Shown here piece by piece: positions 8,353-16,553 of a stretch of 63,743 bases of DNA (the first letter of the stretch is position 1; every line of letters begins with the position of its first letter). The notes beneath the pieces were generated by a model. It worked only from the letters and a program-made list of their open reading frames with translations. It had not been told where the DNA came from and searched no databases. The translations under genes were made by a program, and so were the position numbers. The DNA lies in the NCBI GenBank assembly GCA_016208425.1, contig JACQYA010000088.1, positions 1 through 63,743 on the forward strand, in the 5' to 3' direction. This DNA comes from Betaproteobacteria bacterium (GTDB lineage Bacteria > Pseudomonadota > Gammaproteobacteria > Burkholderiales > Rhodocyclaceae).

Positions 8353-11286
8353 ATGAATCTGCTTGAGAACCCCATCACCCGGCGCGACTTTCTTAAAGTC
8401 TCCGGGGGCGTTGCAGTCATGACGCAAATCCAGCCGGCCAGCGCTCAGGAATGGCTGGCGCAGGTCGGCAAGGCCGGGTCGAGGCCGGACATGGTCGGCA
8501 ACGACGCCAAGCTTGTCCGCAGCGTCTGCCTGATGTGCCATAGCGGCTGCGGCATCCAGGGCACGATCGTGAACGGCGAACTGGTCAAGATCGACGGCAA
8601 CCCCTATCACCCGAACACTTACGACTACGTAGCCAAGGGCGACATCGTCGAGGAGAGCGATCTCGATGGCGGCCTCGGCGGCAAGGACGTGGGTACGCTG
8701 TGCGCGAAAGGCCAGGCGGGCGTCTATGCCCTCTACAGCCCCAATCGCCTCAAGCATCCGCTGAAGCGCGTCGGGCCGCGTGGGTCGGGCAAGTGGAAAA
8801 CCGTTACCTGGGAACAGGCGCTGACCGAGATTTGCGAAGGCGGCATGCTGTTCAAGGACGTACCGGGCGAGGAAGCACGGACGGTCGAGGGTCTCAAGTC
8901 CATCCTCGGCAACGACAAGCCTATCGGGGCCGAGGATTCCGACTTCATGGACGAGGCGCCGCCCGAAGGCTATGGCCCGAAGCGCAACCAGTTTGTCTGG
9001 GCGCACGGGCGCAACGAGCAGTCGCCGCTGACGCCGCGCTTCGTCAAGGAAGCGGCCGGCGTGCCGCACATGCTCAACCACTGCGACCGCTGCTCCGGCA
9101 CCCTCTACAACGTGATCGAGCATTGCCTGAACGTGCCGCCCTACGAGATCGGCGCCTATGCCGATTACGAGTACTGCACCTATCTCATCAGCGTGGGATC
9201 CAACGTCACCCACGCCGACTACCCCGGCCAGACCCGGGCGCGCTACCTGCAGAAGTTCGCCAAGCGCATGGGGCCAGACGCCAAGCAGTTCAAACATGTG
9301 GTGGTCGACCCTTGGCTCTCCCCCGCCGCAGCCAAGGCCATGCAGTCGGGCAAGGGCGAATGGATTCCCCTCAAACCCGCCAGCGACGCCTTCTTCCTGA
9401 TCGGGATGAACCGCTGGATGATCGACAACAAGGCTTATAAGGCAGACTACCTGGCCCTGCCCAACGAGCAGGCGGCAAAGAAAACCGGGCGGCGCAACTG
9501 GACCGACATGACCTACCTGGTCAGGACTGCGGAACCCAAGCTCTACCTGACCGGCAAGGATGCCGGACTGGGTCAGTCGGATTACGTCGTGCTGGTGGGC
9601 GGCAAGCCAACGCTCTTCCACGATGTAGACGGGCCGGCCGATCTCGATGCAGAAGTCGAAATCAAGGGCGTGATATACAAGACGGTGTTCCGCCTGCTGC
9701 GCGAGCGCGCCCATGAGAAGACTATCGAGGAATGCGAGAAAGAATGCGATATTCCGCCTGGCACGATCGCCCACTTGGCTCAGGAGTTCGCCAGAGCCAA
9801 GCGCCCGGTCATCGAGTTTGCCCGCGGCCCCATCCAGCAGTCCAACGGCTGGTGGAACGGTCAGGCGCTCATTACCTTGAATATGATGGTCGACAACATC
9901 GACCGCAAAGGCGGCTATATCCCCGGCCACAAGGCTTACGGCGGGGATGTAAAAAGCCCTGTCAAGCGCTCGGCGACGGGCGTAACGATCGATCGCCACA
10001 AGTCCAAGTATCAGGGCAAGAAAGCGACTTCCACTCGCCCCTGGTATCCGTTGGCCTCGCGCACGGTGACTAGCGAGTTCTTTTCCTCACTTCGCCAAGG
10101 CTATCCCTATCGCATCAAGGCCTACCTCAACTACTACAACGACCCGGCCTACACGCAGCCATTCAACACGCCGGTGATCGAGGCACTGCTGGATCTGAAG
10201 GCCATGCCGCTCACCTTCAGCATCGATGCCAACATGGGCGAGACCAGCCAGTTGTGCGACTATGTGCTGCCGGACACGACTTACCTGGAGCGCATCGGCG
10301 GCTTCAAAACCTATCCGCCGGTCAAGACGCGCGTCGCCGGCGTGCGGATGCCGATGGTGGGCACGCTGGATCCGGTAACGAAGAACTATCGCGGTCTCCA
10401 CCCAGATGTGCAGACCGGCGACGACACATTGATCCAGCTCTCACTGCGCTGCGGCCTGCCCGGCTTCGGCAAGGACGGCGGCGGGCCGGGGGTAGATCTC
10501 TTCAACTCCTGGCAGTTCTGGAACGAGTATTTCAAGAACGGCGACTTCAAGGACGAACCGGGACTCGACCCGAACAGCCGTCTAATCAAGTTGGGCGGCA
10601 AGTTCGAGAACCCGGACAAACAGTACGATGCCGACGGCGTATACACGCGCTTCCCTGGCAGCCGGCAGGTACGCGGCCTGATGGCTTACGCGTCGAACGT
10701 CGCGGCGAACAAAAACAGCATGACCGGCAAATACTACGACGGCCTGCCGCAGTACCGCACCATCATCGACTGCAAGGAACAGCCGCTCGATCCCGCCCTG
10801 TGGAAGGAGTACCCGTTCCAGTTGCACACCCACAAGGACGCTTGGCACACCCAGTCGCGCACCATGGACAATCTCTGGCTGGCCTCGATCAAGCCGCAGA
10901 ATTTCGCCGAGATGAATCCGGCCGATGCGCAAAAGCTGGGCGTGATCACCGGCGACTGGGTCAAGGTCAAATCCCCGTCATCCAAGCACACTCCATTCGT
11001 GGAGGTTTCGCTGGGCGATGGCTGGTACAAGATGCAGGTGCGCGTCACCAGCCGCATCCGGCCGGGCGTGTTCTCGGTGAGTAATGCCTATGGACGCTGG
11101 GGCGCCGGCGGCAGAAAGTGGGACGCGGACGGCAAGCCGCAGTACTACGACAAGCGCATCGCCGCAGGTTTCAGCATCAATCCGTTGTACATGGCCGACC
11201 CGGTTTTGGGCGACCGCGTCATGTGCGATCCGGTGGCGGGTGGCACCCAGAGCAACGGGACTCCGTTGCGCGTGGAAAAAGTCTGA
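8353..11286 (+). CDS. Tat-exported DMSO-reductase-family catalytic subunit, TtrA/ArrA-like
   Basis: This 977-residue enzyme has a perfect Tat motif (TRRDFLK, residues 9-15) and a [4Fe-4S] motif C59-x2-C-x3-C-x50-C117. GNPYHPNTYD, TLCAKGQAGVYALYSPNRLKHPLKRVG and the long insertion before WAHGRNE are characteristic of tetrathionate (TtrA), arsenate (ArrA) and related large reductases. A cysteine in NHCDRC (C244 or C247) is the likely molybdenum ligand. ATG 8353 has GGAGGG 7 nt upstream. It is the first gene of the putative sigma-54 operon and is followed by its FeS subunit. There is no NrfD-type membrane anchor (TtrC/PsrC). Substrate unknown: tetrathionate, arsenate, selenate, antimonate and others are all possible. 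Confidence 0.88.
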   Translation: MNLLENPITRRDFLKVSGGVAVMTQIQPASAQEWLAQVGKAGSRPDMVGNDAKLVRSVCLMCHSGCGIQGTIVNGELVKIDGNPYHPNTYDYVAKGDIVEESDLDGGLGGKDVGTLCAKGQAGVYALYSPNRLKHPLKRVGPRGSGKWKTVTWEQALTEICEGGMLFKDVPGEEARTVEGLKSILGNDKPIGAEDSDFMDEAPPEGYGPKRNQFVWAHGRNEQSPLTPRFVKEAAGVPHMLNHCDRCSGTLYNVIEHCLNVPPYEIGAYADYEYCTYLISVGSNVTHADYPGQTRARYLQKFAKRMGPDAKQFKHVVVDPWLSPAAAKAMQSGKGEWIPLKPASDAFFLIGMNRWMIDNKAYKADYLALPNEQAAKKTGRRNWTDMTYLVRTAEPKLYLTGKDAGLGQSDYVVLVGGKPTLFHDVDGPADLDAEVEIKGVIYKTVFRLLRERAHEKTIEECEKECDIPPGTIAHLAQEFARAKRPVIEFARGPIQQSNGWWNGQALITLNMMVDNIDRKGGYIPGHKAYGGDVKSPVKRSATGVTIDRHKSKYQGKKATSTRPWYPLASRTVTSEFFSSLRQGYPYRIKAYLNYYNDPAYTQPFNTPVIEALLDLKAMPLTFSIDANMGETSQLCDYVLPDTTYLERIGGFKTYPPVKTRVAGVRMPMVGTLDPVTKNYRGLHPDVQTGDDTLIQLSLRCGLPGFGKDGGGPGVDLFNSWQFWNEYFKNGDFKDEPGLDPNSRLIKLGGKFENPDKQYDADGVYTRFPGSRQVRGLMAYASNVAANKNSMTGKYYDGLPQYRTIIDCKEQPLDPALWKEYPFQLHTHKDAWHTQSRTMDNLWLASIKPQNFAEMNPADAQKLGVITGDWVKVKSPSSKHTPFVEVSLGDGWYKMQVRVTSRIRPGVFSVSNAYGRWGAGGRKWDADGKPQYYDKRIAAGFSINPLYMADPVLGDRVMCDPVAGGTQSNGTPLRVEKV

Positions 11287-11296
11287 GGAGGACATC

Positions 11297-11914
11297 ATGT
11301 CTGAATACAAACCCGTACTTCCCCGCGAAGCCGTTGAGCGCTCTTTCGCCAAGCAGGGTCCAAAGCAATACACGTTGTGGGTCGACCTTGAGCACTGCAT
11401 CGGGTGCAATGCCTGCACCATCGCTTGCAAGGCGGAGAACAACACGCCGCTCGGCGTCGATTACAACCGTGTGATCGAGATCGAGGAAGGCGATTTTCGC
11501 GACGCCCGGAAAAAGCCGGAGGTCGGCGTGACCTTCGTGCCCATGCCCTGCATGCACTGCGGTCAGCCGGCCTGCTTGGCGGCTTGTCCGGTGGGGGCCA
11601 TCACCAAACGCAAGGAAGACGGCATCGTCCTCATCAACAAGGACAAGTGCATCGGCTGCCGCTATTGCGCCTGGGCTTGCCCCTACGGCGCACCTCAGTT
11701 CAACGCCGAGGCGAGGGTCATGGAGAAGTGCACCTTGTGCGTCCATCGCGTCGAGAAGGGGCTGCTGCCGGCCTGCGTCAATACCTGCCCGGCCAAGGTC
11801 AGGTTCTTCGGCGAACTGAACGAGATAACGACAATCATGCGCGAGAAGCGGGCGCGCAGTGTCAGCATCGTCGGTGGGGTCGATACCAAGCCCAGCGTGC
11901 AGTACTCCAAATAA
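11297..11914 (+). CDS. Four-cluster ferredoxin subunit, TtrB/PsrB-like
   Basis: This 205-residue protein has four cysteine clusters: [44 protein letters not shown] and CTLCVHRVEKGLLPACVNTCP. These are the hallmarks of the DmsB/PsrB/TtrB electron-transfer subunit that relays electrons to the molybdopterin subunit. It has no signal peptide and would be co-exported with the Tat-tagged catalytic subunit. GAGGAGG before ATG 11297 is a strong ribosome binding site, and the gap to the upstream stop is only 10 nt. It resembles TtrB in length more than the type II beta subunit encoded at 21707. Confidence 0.93.
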   Translation: MSEYKPVLPREAVERSFAKQGPKQYTLWVDLEHCIGCNACTIACKAENNTPLGVDYNRVIEIEEGDFRDARKKPEVGVTFVPMPCMHCGQPACLAACPVGAITKRKEDGIVLINKDKCIGCRYCAWACPYGAPQFNAEARVMEKCTLCVHRVEKGLLPACVNTCPAKVRFFGELNEITTIMREKRARSVSIVGGVDTKPSVQYSK

Positions 11915-11949
11915 GGCAACGGGAATTGGATTTGGATTCGGATACGGAC

Positions 11950-13143
11950 ATGGATCGGCGCGACAATTTTCAGCCGGAAGCACCGGTGCAAGTAGATAGC
12001 ACCTTGTGCTCGCGCTACCGGAGCACGAAATCGCCATGCGCCGCATGCGCGGTCGTGTGTCCGGTTCCCGGCGCCGTGCGTCTGGCCGAGGAGGGTGCGG
12101 TCATCGGCAATGCCTGCCTCGGTTGCGGCGCCTGCGTTTCGGCCTGCCCCAATGGCGCGCTCCGTCTGCTGCCGGATGGCGATGCGCGGTTTTCCGCGCG
12201 TATCCGGGAGCGGGTGCAGCCATCGGCAGTGTTCCGAATGGCCTGTGTTAGGGCCGATGGCGAGGCGGAGTTGCTCGTGCCCTGTCTTTCCCGCCTGACC
12301 GAGGCATTGGTCATGGAGCCGCTCCGGGGAGGTGCGTCGCGCGTCGAATTGCGGAGTCCGGATTGCTCGGCTTGCGGGCTGGCGAAGGCCGCGCCCCAGT
12401 GGCGGAAAGTCGTCGAATTTACCCAGGCGCTTTGCGCGACGGCGGGTCTCGCGGTGGATCGCGTGGCGGGTGTGCGGACGAGCGTCGGCAAGGCCAGGGA
12501 ATCGCAGCCAGCAGCAGGCGCCGCCAATCCGCGTCGGGCGATGTTCCGGGCTGTGGCCGAACGCTGGGAAGCGATCGATGTTGCCCAGGCGACGTCCACC
12601 GCGACCCCGCCGGCGCCTCCAGAGGCGTTTCGCCAGATCGTCCAGCGGCATGCGGAAAATCCCAAACGAATCGCTCTGCTGGAAGTGTTGAGCACGCTGC
12701 CCGGCGCGCAGCCGAGATCGCATGTGCTTCCGAATGTACTTCCCGTAGCGGCGATACCCGTGGCGCAACTGGAAGCGGATAGCCGTTGCGTGGGCTGCAA
12801 CGTCTGTGAAACGCTTTGTCCGGTGAGTGCGCTCGCGCATCGCGAGGAAGCCGGCAACTATGTGCTCGAACTGGATGCCGCACGGTGCACCGGCTGCCGC
12901 ATCTGCGAGGCGGTTTGCTACTACCAGGCCATCCACGTGCGCGCGACGGTGGATCTCGCTGTTTTGTTCGATCACTCACGCATTGCACTGGTCGCGGCGC
13001 CGAAACGCACCTGCCGTACCTGCGGGGAGAGTTTTTTGGGCGAATCCGCCGATCGCTGCCCATCTTGCCGGCAGAGCGGCGACCGCCGCGACGCCGTCGC
13101 GCGTCGTTTTTTTGCTGGAGGGAGTCAAAGTGAGCAGTTCTAG
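11950..13143 (+). CDS. Polyferredoxin with C-terminal zinc-ribbon-like Cys pairs
   Basis: This 397-residue protein has an irregular N-terminal cysteine cluster (CSRYRSTKSPCAACAVVCP), a ferredoxin cluster CLGCGACVSACPNGA, a middle region with LLVPCLSRL and SPDCSACGLAKAAP, and a second ferredoxin pair CVGCNVCETLCP and CTGCRICEAVCYYQAI. It ends with CRTCG...CPSCR, like a zinc ribbon. No signal peptide is seen, so it should be cytoplasmic. It may take part in electron supply or assembly of the molybdoenzyme; I do not recognise a named family. The start is uncertain: ATG 11950 lacks a clear Shine-Dalgarno sequence, and in-frame TTGs lie upstream. The end overlaps the chaperone gene by 14 nt. Confidence 0.75.
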   Translation: MDRRDNFQPEAPVQVDSTLCSRYRSTKSPCAACAVVCPVPGAVRLAEEGAVIGNACLGCGACVSACPNGALRLLPDGDARFSARIRERVQPSAVFRMACVRADGEAELLVPCLSRLTEALVMEPLRGGASRVELRSPDCSACGLAKAAPQWRKVVEFTQALCATAGLAVDRVAGVRTSVGKARESQPAAGAANPRRAMFRAVAERWEAIDVAQATSTATPPAPPEAFRQIVQRHAENPKRIALLEVLSTLPGAQPRSHVLPNVLPVAAIPVAQLEADSRCVGCNVCETLCPVSALAHREEAGNYVLELDAARCTGCRICEAVCYYQAIHVRATVDLAVLFDHSRIALVAAPKRTCRTCGESFLGESADRCPSCRQSGDRRDAVARRFFAGGSQSEQF

Positions 13144-13822
13144 GGAAATGCAGCTTGTCGCGGCTGGCCGGGCGAAGACCTACGCCGTTCTGGCGGCGCT
13201 CTACTCAGCGCCGCCGACGGAAGAACTGGCGGCAACCATTCGCGCCGGCGGTCTGACCACTGAAGGTGGCTCCCGTCTGGCCGATGCCACCGACGCGCTG
13301 ACGGCGTGTTTTCGGCAAATGTCCGCAGACGGTGTTTCTGTCAATGATCTTGCCGCCGAGTACACCCATGTGTTCGTGTTGCCCTCCGGCGTGACGCCGC
13401 ATGAGTCGTACTATGCGGACGAGAACCGGCGCATCGGCGGTCATGTTACCGCTGCCGTAAAGAGCTACTACGATGCGGCGGCGGCTCAGTTGACAGAGGC
13501 CTGCCTCGAACTCCCGGACCACATGGGTGTGGAATTCGAGTTCATGAAATTTCTCTGCGATATCGAGGCGCAGCTCTGGCAGGAGCCGGATCGGGACGGA
13601 CTGCGGCGCTGCCTGACGTTCCAAAGCGGTTTTCTCGCCGACCACTTGTTGCGCTGGCATCGCGCCTTGGGCGAGAAAATCATCGACGTAAGCAATCTGG
13701 CTCTGTACCGGGCGCTGGCTCGCCTCAGCATCGAGTTTCTTGAGGCGGAGCGGACATTCGTGCCCGAATTGACCACAGAAATTTGTTCCGAAGGGAGAAC
13801 AGCATGTTTGTCCGAATCGTGA
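13130..13822 (+). CDS. TorD/DmsD-family molybdoenzyme chaperone
   Basis: This 230-residue all-helical protein has the TorD-family pattern LAALYSAPPTEEL, YTHVFVLPSGVTPHESYY, then LPDHMGVEFEFMKFLCDIE. Such chaperones bind the Tat signal of a molybdoenzyme and hold it until the cofactor is inserted. GTG 13130 is chosen because GGAGG lies 7 nt upstream at 13118-13122. It presumably serves the TtrA-like enzyme; a second, different chaperone (22684) sits with the type II enzyme. It overlaps the preceding and following genes, supporting one operon. Confidence 0.88.
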   Translation: MSSSREMQLVAAGRAKTYAVLAALYSAPPTEELAATIRAGGLTTEGGSRLADATDALTACFRQMSADGVSVNDLAAEYTHVFVLPSGVTPHESYYADENRRIGGHVTAAVKSYYDAAAAQLTEACLELPDHMGVEFEFMKFLCDIEAQLWQEPDRDGLRRCLTFQSGFLADHLLRWHRALGEKIIDVSNLALYRALARLSIEFLEAERTFVPELTTEICSEGRTACLSES

Positions 13823-14370
13823 CCGCAGCATTTCTGGGACTTGCCTCGACTGCCTGTCCGGCACAGGCGATCCAGTCACCCATCGATTGGCCGCCCAAGG
13901 CCGTAGCCAAGCCGCTAACGGGCACAGTGCCGGACTTCAAGGTGAAGAACCAGCTCTGCCTCGACTGCCACAAGGAAATCATGGAGGTTCAGACAGCGCG
14001 CAAGAATATTCCCAATCCGCACCGCCTGCATCTGGAATCGAAGAAGATCGCCTACGAGGGCAAGAACCGCGATTGCCTGGTCTGCCACGAGATGGTCGTT
14101 CCTTCCGAGACCAAGGCGAAGAAGAAGGAAGGCTGGTTCGTCAAGGGCGATGTCTATCACCCCAACGTCTTGCAGAATCCGCGGGAAGTATGGAAGAAGC
14201 TGGTGGTGCGTTCCGGCGAGGGCGCCCAATACGTCCAGGTCGAGGCGTTGCGCCAAGCCGATCCCCATCCCTACAAGCCCACGCTGAAGCGTCTCGTTTG
14301 CGCCGAGTGCCACGGCCCTGACAGCAAGATCAAGACCTTCTACGGCGCGCCGGTTCAGAAAGCCGGTTGA
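13804..14370 (+). CDS. Periplasmic triheme c-type cytochrome
   Basis: This 188-residue protein has a signal peptide (cleavage near PAQA) and three CxxCH heme motifs: CLDCH, CLVCH and CAECH. Between the second and third motifs is a ~75-residue segment with several candidate distal His (YHPN, PHPY). I do not recognise a named family; no CxxCK or NrfA-like features are present. GAAGGGAG before ATG 13804 supports the start. It lies between the chaperone and a large outer-membrane barrel gene that overlaps its stop region, suggesting a periplasmic electron carrier for the reductase or an exchange point near the outer membrane (inference). Confidence 0.85.
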   Translation: MFVRIVTAAFLGLASTACPAQAIQSPIDWPPKAVAKPLTGTVPDFKVKNQLCLDCHKEIMEVQTARKNIPNPHRLHLESKKIAYEGKNRDCLVCHEMVVPSETKAKKKEGWFVKGDVYHPNVLQNPREVWKKLVVRSGEGAQYVQVEALRQADPHPYKPTLKRLVCAECHGPDSKIKTFYGAPVQKAG

Positions 14371-14381
14371 AGGGGCTTATC

Positions 14382-16151
14382 TTGAAAAATTCTTCCAGGG
14401 TTTGGTTGCCCGGCGCGATTGCCAGCATCTTGGCCGTCGGCGGTGTTCACGCCGCGCCGCCGGCAGCCGGAAAATTGGCCAAGGCGGGCGACGCGCAGGC
14501 CGAAATCCTGCGCCGCTTGCAGGATCTGGAAGCGCAGGTCGCCCAGTTTAAGGCGGAGACCGCGCGCTTGCAGGCCGAGCTTGACGGCCGCACCCCGGCG
14601 GAAAATCGGCCCGCGCGGGATGGTTCCAGGGTGGCTCAGGCGTCGAAAGGCGGGGCGGACGATTGGGGCGACCCCGAGGTCGCCAGGAAACCCGAAGGGC
14701 GCGACGAGGAAGCGCGCCGGCGCCTGCTCGCGCTGGAAACCCAGGCGCGGAAAAATACGGCGGAAGCCGTCAAGCGGGAAGAAGAACGGAAGGACAAGGT
14801 TCAGTTCGACTTTTCCGGCAAATACAAGGCGCAAATCAATTCGCGCCACAACTTTAATCTGGGCAATCCGCTCCAGGAGTGGAAGTTCGACAATGCCTCC
14901 TTCGTCGATCACCGTTTCTCGTTGCAGATCGACGCGACCTACGAGGCCATGCTGGCGCGGCTGGTGCTCGACAAGGGCAACTTCACCCCGGACTGGAAAG
15001 AGGATAGCGAGGGCACGCTGGAGCGCTGGGGGAGTTTCCAAACCTTGAGTTCCGAACTGGTGCGCGAGCTGTTCGTCCAATACACCGGCCCCTTCGTGGT
15101 TCGGGCCGGGCGGCAGAATTGGGATGTGGCGCAGAAAATCGTTCTCGAAGGGCCGATGGACGGCATTCGCCTCCAGTATCCCGTGGGCCAGTTGCCGTGG
15201 GGCCGCACCACCTTGTCGGCCGGTTATATGGCGGTCTCCGGCGGCTGGAACAGTTATAACAATTTCAACGCGACGGGCGGGCGCCTGGGCGGCAACCGCC
15301 AGGAAATATTTGGCGCTTCCAACAAGCTGGATGCCTGGTACGCGGATCTCGACATCCGCGCTGCCAAGGGCTTGCGTTTTCAGCCGTATCTATTGAAGGT
15401 GGTCGACCGGGGCGCAGCCGGCGACGCCGATCTGAACCTGGACAAGGATTTCAATGCGGCGACCATGCCTCGGGACGGCCATTTCCGCCCCTTGTGGACA
15501 GGCATCGCGGCGTCGACGGATTTCGCGCCCTGGAAATTCGACGCGGAGGCCGTCCTGCTGACCGGCGACTACACGGCGAACCGCAAGCTGCGCGCCAATG
15601 CGCTACAGGTGAAGGCCGCGCGCGACTTCGGCAAGGTCGCTTCCCTGGGGAATGTCTCTAGCGGCTTGCAGTTCGGTCGCGGGTCGGGCAACGGGACGGG
15701 CACCACCGGCGCGATGCGCGACTTCAGTGCGCTGTTCATGTGCCGCGAGCGGAATAAATTCGGAAAAATCTTCAGTGAGGACATCCGCGCCGGTTACTAC
15801 TTTAACGACAGTAACCTCGCCAACATCACCTATCTGCGCCTGGAGTCGAAATTCGAACCGCGTCAGGGCTTGAAGCTGACCCCGTCGGTGACGCGCATCT
15901 GGACGACCAGCGAGGTGTTCGCCGGTCGCGGCCCGGTGTCCGACTGGAGCCAGGGGACGGCTACTTCCACCCAGAAGACACGGGATGTCGGTTGGGAAAT
16001 GGATCTCGATGTGGCTTTCCCGATTTACAAACGCCTCGACGGATTCTTCTCCCTCGGCTATTTCCGACCAGGCGCCGTCTATGCACGGCCGGATGGCAGC
16101 AAGCCAAAGGCAGCCTTAGAAGCGGTGCTCGGCGGCGAATTCAAATTCTGA
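14382..16151 (+). CDS. Outer-membrane beta-barrel with N-terminal coiled coil
   Basis: This 589-residue protein has a signal peptide, a heptad-rich segment (AEILRRLQDLEAQVAQFKAE, then RRRLLALETQARKNT), and a ~400-residue beta-barrel with alternating aromatic strands that ends in GGEFKF, a typical terminal-F outer-membrane signal. VRAGRQNWDVAQKIVLEGP recalls alginate-export-type barrels. TTG 14382, 6 nt after AAGGGG, is preferred to TTG 14367, which overlaps the upstream stop. It directly follows the triheme cytochrome, but there is no MtrA-like decaheme, so a classical porin-cytochrome conduit is not evident. A substrate channel is equally possible. Confidence 0.8.
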   Translation: MKNSSRVWLPGAIASILAVGGVHAAPPAAGKLAKAGDAQAEILRRLQDLEAQVAQFKAETARLQAELDGRTPAENRPARDGSRVAQASKGGADDWGDPEVARKPEGRDEEARRRLLALETQARKNTAEAVKREEERKDKVQFDFSGKYKAQINSRHNFNLGNPLQEWKFDNASFVDHRFSLQIDATYEAMLARLVLDKGNFTPDWKEDSEGTLERWGSFQTLSSELVRELFVQYTGPFVVRAGRQNWDVAQKIVLEGPMDGIRLQYPVGQLPWGRTTLSAGYMAVSGGWNSYNNFNATGGRLGGNRQEIFGASNKLDAWYADLDIRAAKGLRFQPYLLKVVDRGAAGDADLNLDKDFNAATMPRDGHFRPLWTGIAASTDFAPWKFDAEAVLLTGDYTANRKLRANALQVKAARDFGKVASLGNVSSGLQFGRGSGNGTGTTGAMRDFSALFMCRERNKFGKIFSEDIRAGYYFNDSNLANITYLRLESKFEPRQGLKLTPSVTRIWTTSEVFAGRGPVSDWSQGTATSTQKTRDVGWEMDLDVAFPIYKRLDGFFSLGYFRPGAVYARPDGSKPKAALEAVLGGEFKF

Positions 16152-16161
16152 AATTCCGATC

Positions 16162-16521
16162 ATGCGGCGGACGATGTCTTTCCTTCTGTTCTGCTCTTTG
16201 GCGGGCCAGCCCGGCCAGCCGGTAGCCGCGCAGTCCGCGTCGCCGGCCGTGAATATCCGCTCCGAACAGCTATGTACCGAGCGGCCGCCTTCTCTTTATG
16301 GTTTTCATGCCGAAGTCTCAGAAATCTCTGAATTCGCCCAACCCCTGCGTTTCGAGTGGGATCTGGGCGACGGCGCACGTTGGTACGGAGCCGAAGTGCC
16401 GGAGCACGCTTACGATTTCGGCCGTTACAACGTGATATTGGCCGTGACGGATGCCGATGGAAGGGCGCGGCGAGCCAGCCTGTCGCTCAACGTAGAAGCC
16501 AAGGGATGCGGCGGGATTTGA
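16162..16521 (+). CDS. Small secreted PKD-domain protein
   Basis: This 119-residue protein has a signal peptide followed by one PKD-like immunoglobulin fold (FEWDLGDGARWYGAEVPEHAY, then YNVILAVTDADGRARRASLS). It ends in EAKGCGGI. The neighbouring FecR-like protein carries a related PKD domain and ends in EADCGC, so the two may be paralogous in their C-terminal halves. ATG 16162 or 16174 could start it; no strong ribosome binding site is present. The function is unknown; PKD domains usually mediate extracytoplasmic protein contacts. Confidence 0.75.
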   Translation: MRRTMSFLLFCSLAGQPGQPVAAQSASPAVNIRSEQLCTERPPSLYGFHAEVSEISEFAQPLRFEWDLGDGARWYGAEVPEHAYDFGRYNVILAVTDADGRARRASLSLNVEAKGCGGI

Positions 16522-16553
16522 ATCTGACGATCATTGAAGAAACGGGAGCAATC

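Noticed and set aside
8269-9999. Long open frame on the minus strand opposite the TtrA-like gene (~576 codons)
   Set aside because: Its translation has no recognisable domain and is rich in His/Gly/Arg/Val as expected from antisense of high-GC coding sequence; the plus-strand gene has clear motifs throughout.
8353-11914. Naming the first enzyme as tetrathionate, arsenate or selenate reductase
   Set aside because: Family resemblance is clear but no residue I can check separates these substrates, and the usual membrane anchor of TtrABC is absent.
13804-16151. MtrAB-type porin-cytochrome conduit
   Set aside because: Only three heme motifs and no MtrB-like CxxC at the barrel N-terminus; kept as an open question, not an annotation.
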